A stretch of DNA of 64,000 nucleotides from Flavobacterium anhuiense (GCF_004151235.1 NZ_JUIV01000019.1:1-64000); one strand, 5' to 3'; numbered from the stretch's first letter, positions 44,980 to 52,630 are shown. The notes: generated by a model from the sequence alone, not told the origin. Made by a program: numbers and translations.

Positions 44980-45708
44980 ATGAAACTAATCAAACTCGAT
45001 GCCATAGATTCGACAAATGACTTCCTAAAGGCTTTGGCAAGTCAAGATGAACTGGAGAATTTTACAACGGTAACAGCTGAAAATCAGACAAAAGGGAAGG
45101 GGCAAGTAGGAGGCGTATGGAAGACTGAAGCTGGTAAAAACTTAACTATGAGCGTTTTGATTAAAGATTTTCTCTTTAGTAACGAAGAAGTTTTCAATTT
45201 AAGTCTCATTGTGTCTTTATCGGTTGCAGAGGTTTTAAAAACATTAAATATTCCTGATATTTGTATAAAATGGCCAAACGACATTCTGTCATATAATAAG
45301 AAATTGGTTGGCATATTAATCGAAAATACCTTAAAAAGCGATGGCAGAATCGTGTCAGTGGCTGGAATCGGAATCAATGTCAATCAAACCGATTTTACTG
45401 AATTGCCAACTGCTTCTTCAATGGCAGTAATTGCAGGTACATCTTTCAATAAAGAAGAATTGGCAGTATTAATTGTAGAAAAGTTAAAAGAGAAAATCCA
45501 ATTTTGGGATATCTCAGCACAGACTTTTTGGGACGATTATTTCAATTTTTTATTTAAAATAGGAGTTCCAACAGCATTTAGAGATAACAATAATCAAGAC
45601 TTTATGGGAATCATTCAGGGTGTTTCTCCAATTGGTAAGCTACAGGTTTTGCTAGAAGATGATTCGATTGCTGAATTTGAGATTAAGGAAGTTAAAATGC
45701 TTTATTGA
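44980..45708 (+). CDS. birA: Biotin--[acetyl-CoA-carboxylase] ligase
   Basis: A 242-aa enzyme that activates biotin with ATP and joins it to the carboxyl carrier protein. It has the biotin-binding motif TKGKGQVGGVWKTEAGKNL (the GRGRxGR-like loop), then IKWPNDILSYNKKLVGILIEN and VAGIGINVNQ. There is no N-terminal winged-helix domain, so it should be a plain ligase without repressor function. Divergent from rsfS. Followed by filler repeats and a terminator. Confidence 0.95.
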   Translation: MKLIKLDAIDSTNDFLKALASQDELENFTTVTAENQTKGKGQVGGVWKTEAGKNLTMSVLIKDFLFSNEEVFNLSLIVSLSVAEVLKTLNIPDICIKWPNDILSYNKKLVGILIENTLKSDGRIVSVAGIGINVNQTDFTELPTASSMAVIAGTSFNKEELAVLIVEKLKEKIQFWDISAQTFWDDYFNFLFKIGVPTAFRDNNNQDFMGIIQGVSPIGKLQVLLEDDSIAEFEIKEVKMLY

Positions 45709-45759
45709 GAGTTGCAAAGTAACAGAGAAGCAAAGTGACAAAGGTTTTCTGTAGAGACA

Positions 45760-45769
45760 CACTGCAGTG
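45760..45769. repeat. cactgcagtg palindrome, single copy
   Basis: CACTGCAGTG sits inside the context tctgtagagacacactgcag. Two longer copies occur at 62165 and 62212. The following bases (ttcgtgccttagcgtcttcg) are filler related to 8803-8953. Confidence 0.6.
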
Positions 45770-45830
45770 CGTCCAGTATATTATTTTAGAACAAAAAAAC
45801 TTCGTGCCTTAGCGTCTTCGTGGCATTCAA

Positions 45831-45861
45831 AAAAAAAGCCCGATTTCATTAATCGGGCTTT
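45831..45861. terminator. Terminator between birA and SRPBCC gene
   Basis: AAAGCCCGATT/AATCGGGCTTT stem with a TCATT loop. A run of A lies before it, giving a T run for the minus-strand gene, and it ends two convergent genes. Confidence 0.88.
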
Positions 45862-45894
45862 CATTTATAATTCACAATTAATAATTTACCATTA

Positions 45895-46287
45895 TTAAAG
45901 CTTGTTCATATTGTTTGCTAAAGTTTCAATAAACTTACTGATTGGACCTTTAACCATCATTGCCATCATAGCATTGAATTCTCCTTCAAAAAATAATTGA
46001 ACAGCACTTTCTGAATCAGAAACAGTGTCAATGTTTGAAGTTAGTGTAAACGGAAGTTTATCACTTGCAGCACCCAAAACAATTTTGTTTGGAGCTACTT
46101 TATCTTTCATTTTTAATTTGATTTCCGGCATCCCTTTCAATCCAAAAATAAAAGCGTCTTCGCCAGTCACTTCAAATTTAGCGATATTGTCTGGCATTAA
46201 TTTTTCGAAATTCTTTACGTCAGTCAGTTGATCAAATAGATCCTGAGCCGATTTCTGAACAGTAACTTTTGGACTTTCTAAGTTCAT
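45895..46287 (-). CDS. SRPBCC family protein
   Basis: A 130-aa soluble protein of the START/Bet v 1-like fold, which binds hydrophobic ligands. Visible features are the N-terminal strand VTVQKSAQDLFDQLTDVKNFEKLMPDNIAKFE and the later strands PFTLTSNIDTV and AVQLFFEGEFNAMM, with a long C-terminal helix. Resembles the CoxG-like or polyketide-cyclase-like members. The ligand is unknown. It lies downstream of pyrE on the same strand with a 97-bp gap of filler. Confidence 0.82.
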   Translation of the reverse strand: MNLESPKVTVQKSAQDLFDQLTDVKNFEKLMPDNIAKFEVTGEDAFIFGLKGMPEIKLKMKDKVAPNKIVLGAASDKLPFTLTSNIDTVSDSESAVQLFFEGEFNAMMAMMVKGPISKFIETLANNMNKL

Positions 46288-46384
46288 ATTGTTTTTTGTT
46301 TGTTTTGTTTTTTACCGCAAAGTGCGCAAGGTTTTTTTATGTTGCTTGACTTTATTTAAGTTCGCAAAGCTGAAATCTAAAATC

Positions 46385-47029
46385 TTACTCCTGTCCCCAA
46401 GTCGATGGGCTTACGCTCCATTCTTGAAGAGTAGATTGCTGATCTTCTGTGATATATTGTTTCTGAACTGCTAAATCTAATAGGTTTTCGTAGTTGCTTA
46501 AAGTGAATAAATCAACATTAGCTTCTTTGAAGTTTTCTTCGGCAACGCCAAAACCATAAGTAAACACAGCCGCCATACCTTTAATATTTGCACCTTCGCT
46601 TCTTAAAGCTTCAACAGCCATCAAACTGCTTTTTCCAGTACTAATTAAATCTTCAACAACCACAACATTTTGTCCTTTTTGTAAAAAACCTTCCACTTGG
46701 TTTTGTCTACCATGTTTTTTAGGTTCAGGACGCACATATACGAACGGAAGGCCTAAACTTTCGGCAACCAAAATTCCAACTCCAATGGCTCCAGTAGCAA
46801 CACCAGCAATAACATCAGGTTTTCCAAATTGTTTTTCGATATTTTTAGCAAACTCATCACGAACATAGTTTCTGATGCTCGGAAATGAAAGAATTAACCT
46901 ATTATCACAGTAAATAGGAGATTTCCAACCAGAAGCCCATGTAAAAGGATTTTCGGGATTCAATTTAATTGCATTTATTTGCAAAAGCAATTCGGCTGTT
47001 TTTTCGGCAGTATCTTTATTAAAAATCAT
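46385..47029 (-). CDS. pyrE: Orotate phosphoribosyltransferase
   Basis: A 214-aa enzyme that joins orotate to PRPP in pyrimidine synthesis. The start ATG at 47029 gives MIFNKDTAEKTAELLLQINA; the longer 225-residue frame adds non-conserved residues. Motifs include NPFTWASGWKSPIYCDNR, the PRPP-binding VVVVEDLISTGKS and GVATGAIGVGI. Its promoter (-33 TTTG, -7 TACATTTG) overlaps the start of the divergent Nudix gene, and the -7 box ends 4 nt before the ATG. Confidence 0.95.
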   Translation of the reverse strand: MIFNKDTAEKTAELLLQINAIKLNPENPFTWASGWKSPIYCDNRLILSFPSIRNYVRDEFAKNIEKQFGKPDVIAGVATGAIGVGILVAESLGLPFVYVRPEPKKHGRQNQVEGFLQKGQNVVVVEDLISTGKSSLMAVEALRSEGANIKGMAAVFTYGFGVAEENFKEANVDLFTLSNYENLLDLAVQKQYITEDQQSTLQEWSVSPSTWGQE

Positions 47030-47033
47030 AATA

Positions 47034-47063
47034 CAAATGTATAAAGTTTTTGTAAACGACAAA
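47034..47063 (-). promoter_or_regulatory. pyrE promoter inside the Nudix coding region
   Basis: On the minus strand TTTG (47063-47060), an 18-bp spacer and TACATTTG (47041-47034) match the Bacteroidota promoter well. The box overlaps the Nudix ATG at 47037. The pyrE start codon follows after 4 nt, so the mRNA should be leaderless or nearly so. Confidence 0.65.
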
Positions 47064-47675
47064 CCACTTTTTTTGACAAATGAAATCTCAAAGGAAACAG
47101 ATTTCCAATTGTTCTTGTTGGAGAGTATTGATATCGAACAGCTTATTATAAAAATTTTTCAAAATAAAATTCAAAAAGCTATTCTATATCATCCCGACGA
47201 AAGTGAGATGATGAAAACTCTAAAAGCCAAAATTCCGGTAAATAAAGCGGGCGGAGGCTTTGTCTATAACAAAAAGGGCGAAGTCTTGTTTATCTTTAGA
47301 AACGGAAAATGGGATCTGCCAAAAGGCGGAATCGAGAAAGGGGAAGACATTGAAGCGACGGCTATGCGTGAGGTAGAGGAGGAGACAGGAGTAAACCAGC
47401 TTCGTATTACGAACAAACTTCAAAAAACCTATCATATCTTTAAACGCAACGGAAAATACAAACTTAAAATCACGCATTGGTTCGAAATGTTTTCCGATTT
47501 TGAAGGAACACCACACGGACAATTAGAAGAAGGAATCGAAAAAGTAGCGTGGTTAAACCCAGAACAAATCAAAGAAGCGCTTAAAAACTCTTACGAAAAC
47601 ATTAAATTATTGTTTGAAGAAGAAAAAAAAGTTCCAGTAGATTTAAAGACAAAGAAAGAAAACTTAGAATCTTAA
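47037..47675 (+). CDS. Nudix hydrolase
   Basis: A 212-aa protein. The Nudix box is complete in GGIEKGEDIEATAMREVEEETGV (G-x5-E-x7-REVEEETG). It is preceded by a Nudix-type strand GGGFVYNKKGEVLFIFR and by about 65 N-terminal residues (VNDKPLFLTNEISKETDF) of a domain seen in Bacteroidota Nudix proteins. The substrate, a nucleoside diphosphate derivative, cannot be read. The start codons of this gene and pyrE are 7 bp apart on opposite strands. A strong terminator follows. Confidence 0.93.
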   Translation: MYKVFVNDKPLFLTNEISKETDFQLFLLESIDIEQLIIKIFQNKIQKAILYHPDESEMMKTLKAKIPVNKAGGGFVYNKKGEVLFIFRNGKWDLPKGGIEKGEDIEATAMREVEEETGVNQLRITNKLQKTYHIFKRNGKYKLKITHWFEMFSDFEGTPHGQLEEGIEKVAWLNPEQIKEALKNSYENIKLLFEEEKKVPVDLKTKKENLES

Positions 47676-47710
47676 AAACTTAGAACCTTAGCATCTCAGA
47701 ATCTTAGATT
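47662..47710. repeat. Filler of cttagaa/cttagcatc words
   Basis: Repeated words (aacttagaatc, aacttagaacc, cttagcatctcag, aatcttagatt) at the end of the Nudix gene and just beyond. The same words appear at 59085-59117 and 34064-34085. Confidence 0.55.
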
Positions 47711-47723
47711 AGGACGTGCCACC

Positions 47724-47774
47724 AATAAAAAAAAGACCCAATCAACTTTGCGTTCATTGGGTCTTTTTTTTATT
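47724..47774. terminator. Bidirectional terminator with 19-bp stem
   Basis: The arms 47724-47742 and 47756-47774 are exact reverse complements (AATAAAAAAAAGACCCAAT). Eight T's end the hairpin on both strands. It separates the convergent Nudix and cPP-REC-like genes. Confidence 0.95.
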
Positions 47775-47826
47775 GCTGTCGGGCTATCCGCGCTACTTTG
47801 GTAGCTTGCTTCTATCCCTCACGCAG
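47775..47826 (-). repeat. ggatagaagc...cggatagc element, copy 1
   Basis: On the minus strand it reads GAGGGATAGAAGC, about 20 bases, then CGGATAGCCCGACAGC. Similar elements lie at 50964-51016 and 60212-60288. It is directly attached to the preceding terminator. Confidence 0.75.
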
Positions 47827-47834
47827 GAGAAATA

Positions 47835-48170
47835 CTAACCTTTCAAATGTTTAATATAATTATCAAGCAAACTTTGAATTTGTACACTTGCAACAGGATT
47901 GGCAGAATGGACATTAAACTTCAAATCACTTAAATCTAATCCAGATTCGTAAACAAGCCATTTGGCACAAGCATAACCATCTTCTGCGATATTATCATTT
48001 TCGTCGAGCCCTAGATCATTGTCGAAACTAATTAATTCAGGAAGTCCTTTTTCTGAAATTGCTTTTTTGAAATCAAGAAAATTCCTGACAATAACGAAAT
48101 CGTCATCGGTCAAGTTTTTGTAAACCATTTGAACATCTCGTAAATCGTCAAGAAAAAGTTTGTATGACAT
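47835..48170 (-). CDS. Cyclic-phosphate processing receiver (cPP-REC)-like protein
   Basis: A 111-aa single-domain protein. The first strand YKLFLDDLRDV carries the double-Asp motif of receiver-like folds, and the loop LISFDNDLGLDEND with GYACAKWLVYESGL matches the pattern D-x-D-L-G ... GYxxAxWL seen in cPP-REC proteins. These are proposed, from comparative genomics, to process cyclic phosphates in RNA. No kinase or ligase is nearby, but a DUF6882-like gene starts 20 bp upstream on the same strand. The identity is probable, not certain. Confidence 0.7.
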   Translation of the reverse strand: MSYKLFLDDLRDVQMVYKNLTDDDFVIVRNFLDFKKAISEKGLPELISFDNDLGLDENDNIAEDGYACAKWLVYESGLDLSDLKFNVHSANPVASVQIQSLLDNYIKHLKG

Positions 48171-48190
48171 CTGTCTAAATTTTATTAATC

Positions 48191-48928
48191 TTAAGAATTG
48201 CCATTTAAACTGGTCAAAAGATTATGTTGGTTGAAAACAGCATTAATCACATTATAATTTTTTTCTGCTTTAACTTCATTTCCATTTACTGCCAATTCAT
48301 ACCCTTTTTGCGAAAGATAATTGATAAAAGCATCTTTATGGTTTACAATGTCAAACGTCGAAATCAATTCTGGAAAAACAGTCAAAATTCTTGATAATTC
48401 CTCACTTTCGGTATTGTCAATCGCATCATCTTTAAGTGTAACAACCATTGTCCCTTGACCGTAATTTCCAAGATAATAACCGCTCAAATTGAACATTGTA
48501 GTAGCAATCATTCCAATAAGATGTAAATCATTTGGAACAGCATCAAATTTTCCAACACTTAATAAATCAATATTGTTTTCTTCTCCGTATTGCTTTAATG
48601 AAAGTGCTTGTTGCATAACAGATTCTGCATAGCCGCCTGCTTTGTTGTCCCAAAGCCAAAGCCAAGTTTCTGACGAATGCGAAAACGAACCCAAAACCTG
48701 CATTGGAAAAGTAAGATCATCACCAAAAGTAATTTCTTCTGCGTCCATATTGACATTCCAAGAGAGCCCGCCTGTTACATTGTATAGATTTCTTTGTTTT
48801 TCTAAGGCAAGAGCGCCATATTTTTCTAAAAAATCATTTTCAGAAGTAAAACTGATCGTGTGATTATTTTGAATACTTGTTGAAGCTGTTTCTTCTTTCT
48901 TTTTGAAGAGATTATTAAATATTCCCAT
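48191..48928 (-). CDS. DUF6882-like protein
   Basis: A 245-aa cytoplasmic protein. The pattern LYNVTGGLSWNVNMDAEEITFGDDLTFPMQVLGSFSHSSETWLWLWDNK matches my recollection of the DUF6882 domain. The C-terminal half (residues about 110-220) is a mixed alpha/beta region. The first 30 residues are polar (KKKEETASTSIQ). No enzymatic motif is visible. Its stop codon is 20 bp from the cPP-REC-like gene, so they are probably cotranscribed. A minus-strand TATATTTG box lies upstream in the gap. Confidence 0.7.
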   Translation of the reverse strand: MGIFNNLFKKKEETASTSIQNNHTISFTSENDFLEKYGALALEKQRNLYNVTGGLSWNVNMDAEEITFGDDLTFPMQVLGSFSHSSETWLWLWDNKAGGYAESVMQQALSLKQYGEENNIDLLSVGKFDAVPNDLHLIGMIATTMFNLSGYYLGNYGQGTMVVTLKDDAIDNTESEELSRILTVFPELISTFDIVNHKDAFINYLSQKGYELAVNGNEVKAEKNYNVINAVFNQHNLLTSLNGNS

Positions 48929-49279
48929 TTCTTTTGGCTTTTATTGTTGCAAATAGTATTGTTTTCAAATATATGATTTAAAAAATAAGTAAGAAAATAA
49001 TTAATAGTGTCTTTTACTGATATGTAGAAATTGAACTTATAAATTCATAGAATGTTAGATTGTGAATCGGATAGATTTAATCATTTTACTAATCAGAGAA
49101 AACGCATTTCTTAATTTTTAGCATTGATTTTAAAAATTAAATGCAAAAACTACTTTGAAATGAGGAAAGCCGTAATTATAATACAAACCGATTAAATAAT
49201 TTTGGCAATGTTTATAACACATCGATTAATTACAATAAACCAAAACAGAAACATTTCTATAAATCTAACCTAATTAAAA
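48929..49279. other. AT-rich gap between DUF6882-like and GLUG genes
   Basis: A 351-bp stretch with no convincing gene or repeat. It separates two divergent genes. A minus-strand TATATTTG box near 48970 is the best promoter candidate for the DUF6882-like gene. Confidence 0.5.
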
Positions 49280-50857
49280 ATGCTAAAAAAAAGAAAATCT
49301 ACTGTATCGTTTTGTAAATATGTGACTATGCTTGCATTATTTATTACTGTCGGGTATTCATGTTCCAGTGATGAACCTGTAAATGAAGGACCAACCACTA
49401 GCAGTTCTAAAGAAATTACTGCATTCTCGTTTGTAGACCCTGCAGTAACAGGTACAATTAACGAAAAAGAACATACAATAACAGTTGTATTTCCTGCTGA
49501 TGTTGACTTAACTAGTCTAGCAGCTACTTTTACAACGACAGGAGCTAAAGTTACTGTAGGTTCTGTTAAACAGATTAGTGGCACTACCAAAAATGATTTT
49601 AGTAAGGCGATCACATACACCGTTACTGCTGAAGACGGAAGTACACAAGACTATACTATTGCGCCTCCTAACTCAGCTGATGTGCTTGGTTTTACTTTTG
49701 AGGGAGATAACTCGCAGATATATTGGGAATTACCTGCGCTTAAAGAAGGAGAAAATGTTTTTTATAACGCTCCTGCTAATATTGAATTTATTACTGGATT
49801 CCCAATTTTGCCAGCTGGTGCAGAAATGACAGAAGGTGGGAGTAATGAAGAAAGCGATTATAATTCAACAGGGTTTACTTTTACTATTACAGCCGCTGAT
49901 GGTAAAACTAAAAAGACGTATACAATTAAAATACCAGCTTACGACAAGATTACAAATCCTTATGGTATTTATACTCCAGAACATCTTTGGATGCCAAATT
50001 CGTATCTTACTAGTAGTTTTAAACTGATGAATGATATTACAATGCCAGATGTAAATGGTACAGATTACGAAATTGGAGAAAATTACGCAAATCAAGGTTG
50101 GAATTCTATTGGGAATTTTAATACTTTCCAAGGAATTATAGATGGAGATGGTCACGTTGTTAAAAATTTGACGATTAAACGTGGAAGTGCAGAAGATATA
50201 GGATTTATTTCTGTATTAGGAGCCAAAGGCGTTGTTAAAAATCTTGGGCTTGTTTCAGTAAATATTACAGGTGGCGGGAATGTAGGCGCATTGGTAGGTA
50301 ATAATCAAGGAGGGACAATATCGCATTGTTTTTCAACTGGAAAAGTTGTACTAACAGGTCTTTCGGTTCAAAAACATGTAGGTGGTTTAGTTGGAATTAA
50401 CAATGATGAAAATGGAAGACCAAGTAAGCTTTCAAACAGCTATAGCACTGTTAATGTTGAAGCTGGGGGCGACTCGTTTGCTGGTGGTTTAGTAGGTTAC
50501 AATTATCTTTGTATTCTAGAAAATTGTTATGCTACAGGCTCTCTAACAGGAACCTATAAATATGGAGGAGCGCTTATAGGAAAGAATGCATGTGAAATCA
50601 CTAATTGTTATGCTACAGGAAAAGTAGAAACAGGTGGTGGATTGGTTGGGTTTAATTTTAACTGGAGTTCTGCTCCGGATTGCTTTTGGGATATTCAAAC
50701 TACAGGGCAATCAACCTCTGATGATGGTGGCAAAGCGGTTGGTAAAACAACTGCCGAAATGAAAACAGGAACTCCTTATAATAGTACTTGGACAAGTGCT
50801 AATTGGAAATTTACAAGCGGAAAATATCCTACTTTAGTGGGACTTGGCGGTCAATAA
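49280..50857 (+). CDS. GLUG-repeat surface lipoprotein
   Basis: A 525-aa exported protein. The N-terminus ends in a lipobox (ITVGYSC, Cys near residue 28), then Ser-Ser-Asp-Glu, the acidic signal that sends Bacteroidota lipoproteins to the surface. Two DUF5018-like beta domains follow (ITAFSFVDPAVTGTINEKEHTITVVFP; VLGFTFEGDNSQIYW). The C-terminal half is a beta helix with GLUG repeats (GALVGNNQGGTISHCFSTGKV; GGLVGINND; GGLVGYNYLCILENCYATGSLTG). Such proteins act as adhesins or fibril components. Monocistronic with a terminator. Confidence 0.88.
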   Translation: MLKKRKSTVSFCKYVTMLALFITVGYSCSSDEPVNEGPTTSSSKEITAFSFVDPAVTGTINEKEHTITVVFPADVDLTSLAATFTTTGAKVTVGSVKQISGTTKNDFSKAITYTVTAEDGSTQDYTIAPPNSADVLGFTFEGDNSQIYWELPALKEGENVFYNAPANIEFITGFPILPAGAEMTEGGSNEESDYNSTGFTFTITAADGKTKKTYTIKIPAYDKITNPYGIYTPEHLWMPNSYLTSSFKLMNDITMPDVNGTDYEIGENYANQGWNSIGNFNTFQGIIDGDGHVVKNLTIKRGSAEDIGFISVLGAKGVVKNLGLVSVNITGGGNVGALVGNNQGGTISHCFSTGKVVLTGLSVQKHVGGLVGINNDENGRPSKLSNSYSTVNVEAGGDSFAGGLVGYNYLCILENCYATGSLTGTYKYGGALIGKNACEITNCYATGKVETGGGLVGFNFNWSSAPDCFWDIQTTGQSTSDDGGKAVGKTTAEMKTGTPYNSTWTSANWKFTSGKYPTLVGLGGQ

Positions 50858-50874
50858 AAATATTACTATAAATT

Positions 50875-50912
50875 AAAAACCTCGTAAGACATTTGCTTAC
50901 GAGGTTTTTTTT
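50875..50912 (+). terminator. Terminator of GLUG gene
   Basis: AAAACCTCGTAAG/CTTACGAGGTTTT stem with a 7-nt loop, followed by a T run. Confidence 0.92.
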
Positions 50913-50963
50913 GTTACAGCATATCTTTGGCAACGAAAGTTGCTTTCATAGGATCTTTTTTAA

Positions 50964-51016
50964 TTGCTGTCGGGCTCTCGTATCCGTGGTGGTGGATTGG
51001 CTCTATCCCTCATGCC
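50964..51016 (-). repeat. ggatagaagc...cggatagc element, copy 2
   Basis: On the minus strand it reads GAGGGATAGAGCC, then about 14 bases, then CGGATACGAGAGCCCGACAG. It follows the GLUG terminator at a short distance, as copy 1 follows the Nudix terminator. Confidence 0.7.
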
Positions 51017-51061
51017 AGCACTTAGGTTTCAAAAGTTCTTTTTGTTTTTAGTTAAAACTTT

Positions 51062-51292
51062 TTATTCGCTATCCTCGTTTTTAATTCCTTTAAGCAGTGC
51101 GTAAATTGCCATTGCATGTCCTTGCCCTAAGCTAAAATCATTTTTAAGCCAGTTTACAATATCTCCAGCTTTTACTTCGGCTTTTAATTCTCCGTTTGCA
51201 GTAAATCCTTTTTGTTCAGCTAAAGTTCTAAACTCAGCTGGACCATTTCCTGTTTTTTCTTTGATTGTTTTTAGGTATCCCTGAAATGACAT
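51062..51292 (-). CDS. DUF4287 family protein
   Basis: A 76-aa small helical protein. The pattern MSFQGYLKTIKEKTGNGPAEFRTLAEQKGF and GDIVNWLKNDFSLGQGHAMAIYALLKG fits the DUF4287 domain, which occurs alone or fused in many bacteria. No catalytic residues are known for the family. Monocistronic here. Confidence 0.9.
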   Translation of the reverse strand: MSFQGYLKTIKEKTGNGPAEFRTLAEQKGFTANGELKAEVKAGDIVNWLKNDFSLGQGHAMAIYALLKGIKNEDSE

Positions 51293-51421
51293 AAAATATA
51301 AGTTAGAAGTTAAGTGAAACGAAAATACAAATTAAAAGTAGGATTAGTATTCGGTTTTTTAATTTATTTAGTTCAACTTAAATAAAACAACGATATAAAT
51401 CATAGGGTTATTTGATATAAT

Positions 51422-51538
51422 TTATTTGACCTTTTTATAAATTTTGTACAGCAAGTAAAATATTGCTATTGCAAAAAGCAAACAAAAAAATTGCCAAGCC
51501 ATCAACGTATAATCGTAATCTTTTATAACTGCATTCAT
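51422..51538 (-). CDS. Small single-pass membrane protein, 38 aa
   Basis: An open frame with ATG at 51538 and TAA at 51422. The N-terminus is short and acidic (MNAVIKDYDY), followed by one long hydrophobic helix (WQFFCLLFAIAIFYLLYKIY) and a basic end (KIYKKVK). The charge pattern is that of a type III or tail-in membrane protein. Too short for standard gene callers. Its reality rests on the coherent TM topology in otherwise gene-free DNA; no strong promoter is seen. Confidence 0.5.
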   Translation of the reverse strand: MNAVIKDYDYTLMAWQFFCLLFAIAIFYLLYKIYKKVK

Positions 51539-51662
51539 AATGTATAAAGTTTCTGTTTTTACGGTTAAAAAAATAAAGTTAAGGTGCTTTAAATGACTTT
51601 TTTATTAATTATCAAAAAAGATATTTTAGAGAGCAAATTAAGACTTTTTTTTAATCTAATTT

Positions 51663-51695
51663 AACTTTGTCAAAGTTTAAAACTTTGACAAAGTT
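51663..51695. repeat. aactttgtcaaagtt inverted repeat
   Basis: The arms AACTTTGTCAAAGTT (51663-51677) and AACTTTGACAAAGTT (51681-51695) are exact reverse complements around TAA. Each arm is itself nearly palindromic. It is closely related to the terminator-like repeat at 17401-17439. Confidence 0.88.
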
Positions 51696-51733
51696 CTGTG
51701 GTTCAGGTTTAAAATTGCCAATATTTAAAAAAA

Positions 51734-52027
51734 ACATTCCGTTAGGAATGTCTCATTGGTAGAAAACGAAATATTGAATTATAGTTATACGTTCCGTAGG
51801 AACGTTTGATTGGTAATGCAGGTGTGTTATTTTCGTATAACAGGTGTCCCTACAGGACACAATGCGAAACAATATTTTTTTCTACCGACAAGATATTCCT
51901 AACGGAATATTAATCATTATAATTGATGAAAATAATCCGATACAATTCGATCCGCTAGAAATGTCTGGTTGGTAAGAATTAAATTTGAATTATGTTTTTT
52001 CATTCCGTAGGAACGTTTGATTCACGA
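51734..52027. repeat. Cluster of six hairpin-plus-tail palindromes
   Basis: Units with consensus ATTCCGTTAGGAAT followed by a tail (t-c/t-x-x-TTGGTAG). Unit 1 is at 51734, 2 at 51788, 3 at 51842 (diverged GTGTCC-CTA-GGACAC, tail lost), 4 at 51882 on the other strand, 5 at 51941 (degenerate), 6 at 52000. Spacing is 35-60 bp. No coding potential; it fills the gap before the second XRE gene. Confidence 0.85.
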
Positions 52028-52130
52028 TTTGAATGCTCGTTTTAAAGGAATATTAAACATTAAAAAGAAAACTTACCATCAGAGAATCTCAGAAACTTAA
52101 AACTTATTTAATTTCATGTCTCAAAAATCG

Positions 52131-52138
52131 TACTTTTG
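52131..52138 (+). promoter_or_regulatory. -7 box of second XRE gene
   Basis: TACTTTTG fits TAnnTTTG, 24 nt before the ATG at 52163. A TTTA word lies 20 bp upstream at the -33 position. Confidence 0.55.
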
Positions 52139-52162
52139 TTTAATAAGCAATACATTACAATT

Positions 52163-52567
52163 ATGAGCACACTATCAAAACCAAGCCATATAGGAAGAAA
52201 AATAAGCCGAATTCGTGAACTTCGTGACATGAAGCAAGAAGCTTTGGCTCAGGCTTTAGGACTAAGCCAACAGGCAGTTTCTAACATAGAAAACAGTGAA
52301 AATGTTGATGACGAAAGACTTGCTGATGTGGCAAAAGCTTTGGGAGTAACTGTAGAAGCTATAAAGAATTTTTCGGAAGAAAGTGTGTTCAATTATTTTA
52401 ATACTTTTACTGATCAAAGCGCGGGAACTTTTAACAATAATTGTACTTTCAATCCGCTAGATAAATTAATTGAAGCTTACGAAGAAAATAAAAAGCTTTA
52501 CGAACGCTTGGTTCAAGCTGAAAAAGATAAAGTGGAGTATTTAGAAAAAATATTGAAGGATAAATAA
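52163..52567 (+). CDS. XRE-family HTH regulator, paralogue
   Basis: A 134-aa regulator. I chose the ATG at 52163 because a TTG nine codons upstream overlaps the -7 box. HTH residues 9-72 (HIGRKISRIRELRDMKQEAL; GLSQQAVSNIENSENVDDE) and the C-terminal motif NNCTFNPLDK plus coiled coil YERLVQAEKDKVEYLEKIL match the protein at 3170-3565 closely, with an extra EAYEENKKL. The linker between them has diverged. Two near copies in one 64-kb window suggest duplication. Followed by a terminator. Confidence 0.9.
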   Translation: MSTLSKPSHIGRKISRIRELRDMKQEALAQALGLSQQAVSNIENSENVDDERLADVAKALGVTVEAIKNFSEESVFNYFNTFTDQSAGTFNNNCTFNPLDKLIEAYEENKKLYERLVQAEKDKVEYLEKILKDK

Positions 52568-52591
52568 GTTTTTTTGTTCTTTCTGAAGGTT

Positions 52592-52630
52592 AAAAGCCTA
52601 ATAAAACATTATATTTTATTAGGCTTTTTT
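52592..52630 (+). terminator. Terminator of second XRE gene
   Basis: AAAAGCCTAATAAAA/TTTTATTAGGCTTTT stem with a 7-nt loop and a T run. Confidence 0.93.

Noticed and set aside
51734..52027. Assignment of the palindrome cluster to the REP/RAYT family
   Set aside because: The GTAG-type tetranucleotide lies on the 3' side of the hairpin instead of the 5' side, and no RAYT gene is in the window.
52136..52162. N-terminal extension of the second XRE protein from a TTG codon
   Set aside because: The TTG lies within the -7 box TACTTTTG, so it would not be in the mRNA. The ATG at 52163 matches the paralogue's start.
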